In this document: piece after piece, positions 5,678 through 8,325 of the stretch
How the letters are laid out: each line of letters begins with the position of its first letter
Position numbering within the stretch: the stretch's first letter is position 1
Source: an uncultured bacterium
GTDB taxonomy: Bacteria; Methylomirabilota; Methylomirabilia; Rokubacteriales; CSP1-6
Length of the DNA: 8,325 nt
Assembly: GCA_946479205.1 (NCBI GenBank)
Contig: CAMLFJ010000115.1
Location: forward strand, 1 to 8,325
Direction: 5' to 3'
Made by a program: the position numbers and the translations under genes
The notes under the pieces: model-generated
What the model was told of the DNA's origin: nothing
Database searches by the model: none
Seen by the model: only the letters and a program-made list of their open reading frames with translations

Positions 5678-7728
5678 TGCCGGCGCGCCGCGCGGTGGTG
5701 CTGCTCTCGGGTGGCCTCGACTCGACGACCGCCTTCGCGGTGGCGCGGGCCGAGGGCTTCGATTGCTACGCTCTCTCCTTCGACTATGGCCAGCGTCACG
5801 ACCGGGAGCTGGAGTCGGCGCGGCGGGTGGCGGCCGCCCTGGGGGCCAAGGAGCACCTGGTCCTGCGCCTGGACCTGCGCGCCATCGGCGGATCGGCGCT
5901 GACCGCCGACATCCCGGTGCCGAAGGATCGGAGCCACGAGGCCATGGCGACGGGCATTCCGGTGACCTACGTCCCGGCGCGGAACACCATCTTCCTGAGC
6001 CACGCGCTGGCCTGGGCGGAGGTGCTCGAGTCACAGGACATCTTCCTCGGGGTAAACGCCCTGGATTACAGCATTAGTGGCGACTCAAGAGTGTGGGTCC
6101 GAAAGGGCGACCGAGCCGAGCTCATGGCAATCGAGCGGTTTCACCAGCTCCCACGCGGTGACTACCAAACTCTAGCGGTTGATATGGAGACGCTGGAACT
6201 CCAGTGGCGGCTGGTTCAAGCCCGGGTCCGTCACTCCACGGAGGGCAAGCGCTGCTTCCGAGTCCACCTCGAGCGGGGCCAGGAGATCACTGTGACCGAG
6301 GATCACTCCCTGTTCACTCTGGATCCGGGAACCAGCAGACTTGCTACCGTCAAGGGCTCACAACTCGAAGTTGGCATGCCCGTAGTGGCGCCCTTCGATC
6401 TATCCCGGGTCGCGAACCCGTGGCGCAGTGACCTGCTGTCCGTGGATCTCTCCGACTTGCCGATATCGCAGAAGCATCTCTTCCGGCGTCGCTCTCTGAT
6501 CCTGCAGGCTGGGGCCCTGACCAACCGCCTGCGACGCACGCGAATCCCCGTCGACTTTCGGCTCACCGACGACTTTCTTTACATAGTCGGCTTGTGGCTA
6601 GCAGAGGGTGGTAAGAGGTTAGACTCGAGGACCTCGACGTTGGCGCTATCGATAGGCGGCATCCCTGGTGCGCCTGAAATACTCGCCTCGTACTTTGGTC
6701 AACTTGGTGTGCCGGTTCGCAACTCAAAACGCAACCGGTACGACTACTCCGTCTGCTCGTCCGTGATCGCGGCGCTCTTTCGCCATTTCGGCCTATTTGG
6801 AACTGCGAAACAAGGCCAGAAGAAGTTCCCGACCTTCTTTTGGCATCTCTCGCAACGTCAGCGGCGAGTCCTGGTTGCCGGGTTGTGGGATGGGGATGGG
6901 AGCCACGTTCAGAATGGAGAGGCGGTTCTTGCCCAGAAGTCTCATGCGCTCGTCGACGATCTCTACCACTGTCTGTTGCTGGATGGCATCTTCCCTTCTC
7001 GCAAGCACGGACCACATGACCAGAAGCTCTTGATTCTTCGCCGATCCAAGGACTTTCAGCGGCTCTCCAGCATGTATCCACTGAGGCACACCTCAAAACG
7101 CGCGAGTATGGAAGCTGCGGCAACGCGTCGAGGGCGTGAGCAGATCGCCGGGCTGTGGAAATGTCCCGGGCTATGGGATGCTGTCTCGGGCGCGTCCCTG
7201 CCCCCCGGAGAGAAGACGCGAATCTACAATGCTGGAGGAAAGTACGACGTTAGCTTACGAGCACAACGGTCCGCGTTCGGCACCGTTCCCTCGCTGCGGG
7301 CTCTCGTCGAATCGCGGCTGAGCTTTCTTCGAGTGACGCGTCTCGAGGAGGTGCGCTCACCGCACATGTACGATCTTTCAGTCGAAGGGGCCGAAAACTT
7401 CCTAGCGAACGGGATACTGGCACACAACTCCGGATATCCAGACTGCCGCCCCGAGTACATCGAGGCCTTCGAGCGCATGGCGAACCTCGCCACCAAGGCC
7501 GGCGTCGAGGGCCGGAGCCGGCTCACGATCCACATGCCGCTGATCCGGCTGACCAAAGCCCAGATCGTCCGCCGCGGGGCCGAGCTCGGCGTGGACTTCG
7601 GCCTCACGTGGTCCTGCTACGAGCCCCAGCCCGACGGCCGGGCCTGCGGGGCCTGCGACTCCTGCTTGCTCCGGCAGAAGGGCTTTGCCGAGGCCGGCCT
7701 GCGGGATCCCGTGCCGACGGCGCACTGA
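5677..7728 (+). CDS. queC: 7-cyano-7-deazaguanine synthase interrupted by an in-frame intein
   Basis: QueC is an ATP-dependent enzyme that turns 7-carboxy-7-deazaguanine into the nitrile preQ0. The precursor is 683 residues. Residues 1-131 are the N-terminal half, with the ATP-pyrophosphatase P-loop SGGLDSTT at 11-18 and [17 protein letters not shown] after it. Residues 132-584 are an intein. Residues 585-683 are the C-terminal half, starting [14 protein letters not shown]. This half carries the zinc site Cys647, 657, 660 and 663 ([10 protein letters not shown]), which become Cys194, 204, 207 and 210 after splicing. The spliced protein would be 230 residues, the usual QueC size, and would restore [14 protein letters not shown]. 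Without splicing, the nucleotide-binding half and the zinc half are separated by 453 residues, so activity is unlikely. The ATG start overlaps the queE stop by one base. The next gene begins 13 nt downstream. Confidence 0.96.
   Translation: MPARRAVVLLSGGLDSTTAFAVARAEGFDCYALSFDYGQRHDRELESARRVAAALGAKEHLVLRLDLRAIGGSALTADIPVPKDRSHEAMATGIPVTYVPARNTIFLSHALAWAEVLESQDIFLGVNALDYSISGDSRVWVRKGDRAELMAIERFHQLPRGDYQTLAVDMETLELQWRLVQARVRHSTEGKRCFRVHLERGQEITVTEDHSLFTLDPGTSRLATVKGSQLEVGMPVVAPFDLSRVANPWRSDLLSVDLSDLPISQKHLFRRRSLILQAGALTNRLRRTRIPVDFRLTDDFLYIVGLWLAEGGKRLDSRTSTLALSIGGIPGAPEILASYFGQLGVPVRNSKRNRYDYSVCSSVIAALFRHFGLFGTAKQGQKKFPTFFWHLSQRQRRVLVAGLWDGDGSHVQNGEAVLAQKSHALVDDLYHCLLLDGIFPSRKHGPHDQKLLILRRSKDFQRLSSMYPLRHTSKRASMEAAATRRGREQIAGLWKCPGLWDAVSGASLPPGEKTRIYNAGGKYDVSLRAQRSAFGTVPSLRALVESRLSFLRVTRLEEVRSPHMYDLSVEGAENFLANGILAHNSGYPDCRPEYIEAFERMANLATKAGVEGRSRLTIHMPLIRLTKAQIVRRGAELGVDFGLTWSCYEPQPDGRACGACDSCLLRQKGFAEAGLRDPVPTAH
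6070..7428 (+). mobile_element. Intein in QueC, 453 residues, with homing endonuclease
   Basis: The insert begins with Ser1 in [10 protein letters not shown] (block A), and the splicing histidine motif TEDH is at residues 76-79 (block B). It ends [21 protein letters not shown] (433-453) with the penultimate His452, terminal Asn453 and Ser as the +1 extein residue. These are all the residues expected for class 1 protein splicing with serine nucleophiles at both junctions. Between the splicing blocks lie two LAGLIDADG-type motifs. Excision leaves a continuous conserved QueC motif, which fixes both boundaries to the residue. Hand counts of sample 60-base lines give about 53-57% GC inside against about 80% in one queC line upstream, consistent with horizontal arrival. 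Splicing activity is inferred from motif completeness. Confidence 0.96.
6577..6990 (+). other. LAGLIDADG homing-endonuclease domain of the intein
   Basis: Two dodecapeptide-like motifs lie in tandem: [12 protein letters not shown] (intein residues 170-181, acidic Glu179) and [11 protein letters not shown] (268-278, acidic Asp276). The block-H-like [14 protein letters not shown] follows at 294-307. Each motif keeps its metal-binding acid, so the nuclease may be active. It would cut an intein-free queC at the insertion site and drive copying of the intein into it. Limits are set by the first and last motif; the fold extends somewhat beyond. Confidence 0.85.
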
Positions 7729-7741
7729 GCCTCGCCGCCCC

Positions 7742-8325
7742 TTGTCCGAGCCCGCCGATGTCCTGAGCCGGTTCCCGCGCGAGCGGACCTGGCTGCTCCC
7801 GGCACTGCACGCGCTCCAGCATCGCGATCGCTGGCTCTCTCCGGCGGCACTGGAGGAGGCGGCGGATCATCTGCGCGTGCCGAAGAGCGAGGTGTACGGG
7901 GTCGCCACGCACTATCCCGAATTCCGGCTGATCCAGCCTGGCCGGCGCGTCGTGCGCGTGTGCGTCGGGCTCTCGTGCCGCGTCCGTGGCGGGCTCGACG
8001 TGCTCGCAGCCTGCGAGCGACGGCTCGGCATCGCGGCGGGCGCGACCACCGCCGACGGCGCGGTCACGCTCGAGCGGCTCGACTGCGCGTTCGCCTGCGC
8101 GATGGCGCCGGTGGTGGAGGTGGAGGGCCAGCATCGCGGGCGGGTCCTTCCGGAAGCCGTCGACGCGCTGCTGACCGGGCCCCCTCACCCTGCCCTCTCC
8201 CCCTCCGGGGGCGAGAGGTCCGCTGATCTCCCTCTCCCCTCTGGGGAGAGGGCCGGGGTGACGGGCACGCCGCCGACGCTCACCCTCGTCGTCGGCGCCG
8301 GCACCTGCGGTCTCTCGGTCGGCGC
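7742..8325 (+). CDS. NuoE-like [2Fe-2S] subunit running into a NuoF-type domain (3' end outside window)
   Basis: The frame is open from a TTG at 7742 to the window end (194 codons). Residues 11-142 are a NuoE/24-kDa-subunit domain of NADH dehydrogenase or NAD-linked hydrogenase/formate dehydrogenase diaphorases. The motif LLPALHALQ is at 18-26 and VPKSEVYGVATHYPEF at 46-61. The [2Fe-2S] ligands are Cys74 and Cys79 (CVGLSC), then Cys115 and Cys119 (CAFAC), all present. After about residue 146 the frame crosses a palindromic repeat, giving a Pro/Gly-rich linker. It then enters TLTLVVGAGTCGLSVG (179-194), which resembles the thioredoxin-like start of NuoF/HoxF. A HoxF-like E-F fusion is therefore likely. 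The TTG start is chosen because family similarity begins just after it and no ATG or GTG fits; there is no clear ribosome site. It follows queC by 13 nt. Its partner enzyme lies beyond the window. Confidence 0.82.
   Translation, partial: MSEPADVLSRFPRERTWLLPALHALQHRDRWLSPAALEEAADHLRVPKSEVYGVATHYPEFRLIQPGRRVVRVCVGLSCRVRGGLDVLAACERRLGIAAGATTADGAVTLERLDCAFACAMAPVVEVEGQHRGRVLPEAVDALLTGPPHPALSPSGGERSADLPLPSGERAGVTGTPPTLTLVVGAGTCGLSVG
8182..8264. repeat. Double-hairpin GC-rich palindromic repeat inside a coding frame
   Basis: Two hairpins stand in tandem. The first pairs CCTCTC-CCCC (8194-8203) with GGGG-C-GAGAGG (8208-8218). The second is a perfect 10-bp stem, CCCTCTCCCC/GGGGAGAGGG, with loop TCT (8230-8252). 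Outer arms CTCACCC and GGGGTGACGG extend the symmetry. The unit resembles widespread REP-like intergenic repeats that translate as PHPALSPSGGER-type peptides. Here it lies in frame between the NuoE-like and NuoF-like segments without adding a stop. Confidence 0.75.

Noticed and set aside
6563..7123. A 186-codon minus-strand frame within the intein
   Set aside because: It lies opposite the intein nuclease motifs and shows no protein-like pattern of its own.
6070..7428. A self-splicing intron instead of an intein
   Set aside because: The insert is open in frame across its whole length and carries protein-splicing blocks at both ends; no intron is needed.

Overview
The window is GC-rich bacterial chromosome with dense, short-spaced genes. 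The encoded proteins and a palindromic 'ccctctcccc/ggggagaggg' repeat suggest an uncultured high-GC lineage such as Rokubacteria/Methylomirabilota. That placement is inference from gene style and repeat type; no marker gene here proves it.

Left edge (1-600): the C-terminal part of a probable large serine recombinase runs rightwards into two tRNA genes on the minus strand, tRNA-Gln(CTG) and tRNA-Glu(CTC). The recombinase frame ends inside tRNA-Glu, so its last 18 residues are antisense tRNA sequence. This looks like the integrase end of an element lying to the left of the window and joined to the tRNA 3' end. The tRNA pair has a near-consensus promoter at 613-642. Next comes an HU-type nucleoid protein gene, also on the minus strand.

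Centre-left (1054-4616): a quinone-biosynthesis operon on the plus strand. It starts with a half-size PF03773-like permease and continues with a UbiD-type decarboxylase, a UbiA-type polyprenyltransferase and a UbiE/MenG methyltransferase. Spacings are 11 nt, 16 nt and a 4-nt overlap. The last three enzymes could prenylate, decarboxylate and C-methylate an aromatic quinone precursor, either ubiquinone or futalosine-type menaquinone. It converges on a 91-residue protein of unknown function encoded on the minus strand (4626-4901).

Centre-right (4930-7728): a short divergent promoter region serves the 91-residue gene and a queE-queC pair for 7-deazaguanine (queuosine/preQ0) biosynthesis. queC is the highlight. 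It is interrupted in frame by a complete 453-residue intein with LAGLIDADG homing-endonuclease motifs, inserted in the conserved [14 protein letters not shown] motif. Removing the intein leaves a normal 230-residue QueC.

Right edge (7742-8325, open): a NuoE-like [2Fe-2S] protein starting at a TTG. Its frame reads through a double-hairpin intergenic repeat into what looks like the start of a NuoF-type thioredoxin-like domain. This gives a HoxF-like fusion with a repeat-derived linker. No stretch over 300 bases lacks a gene.
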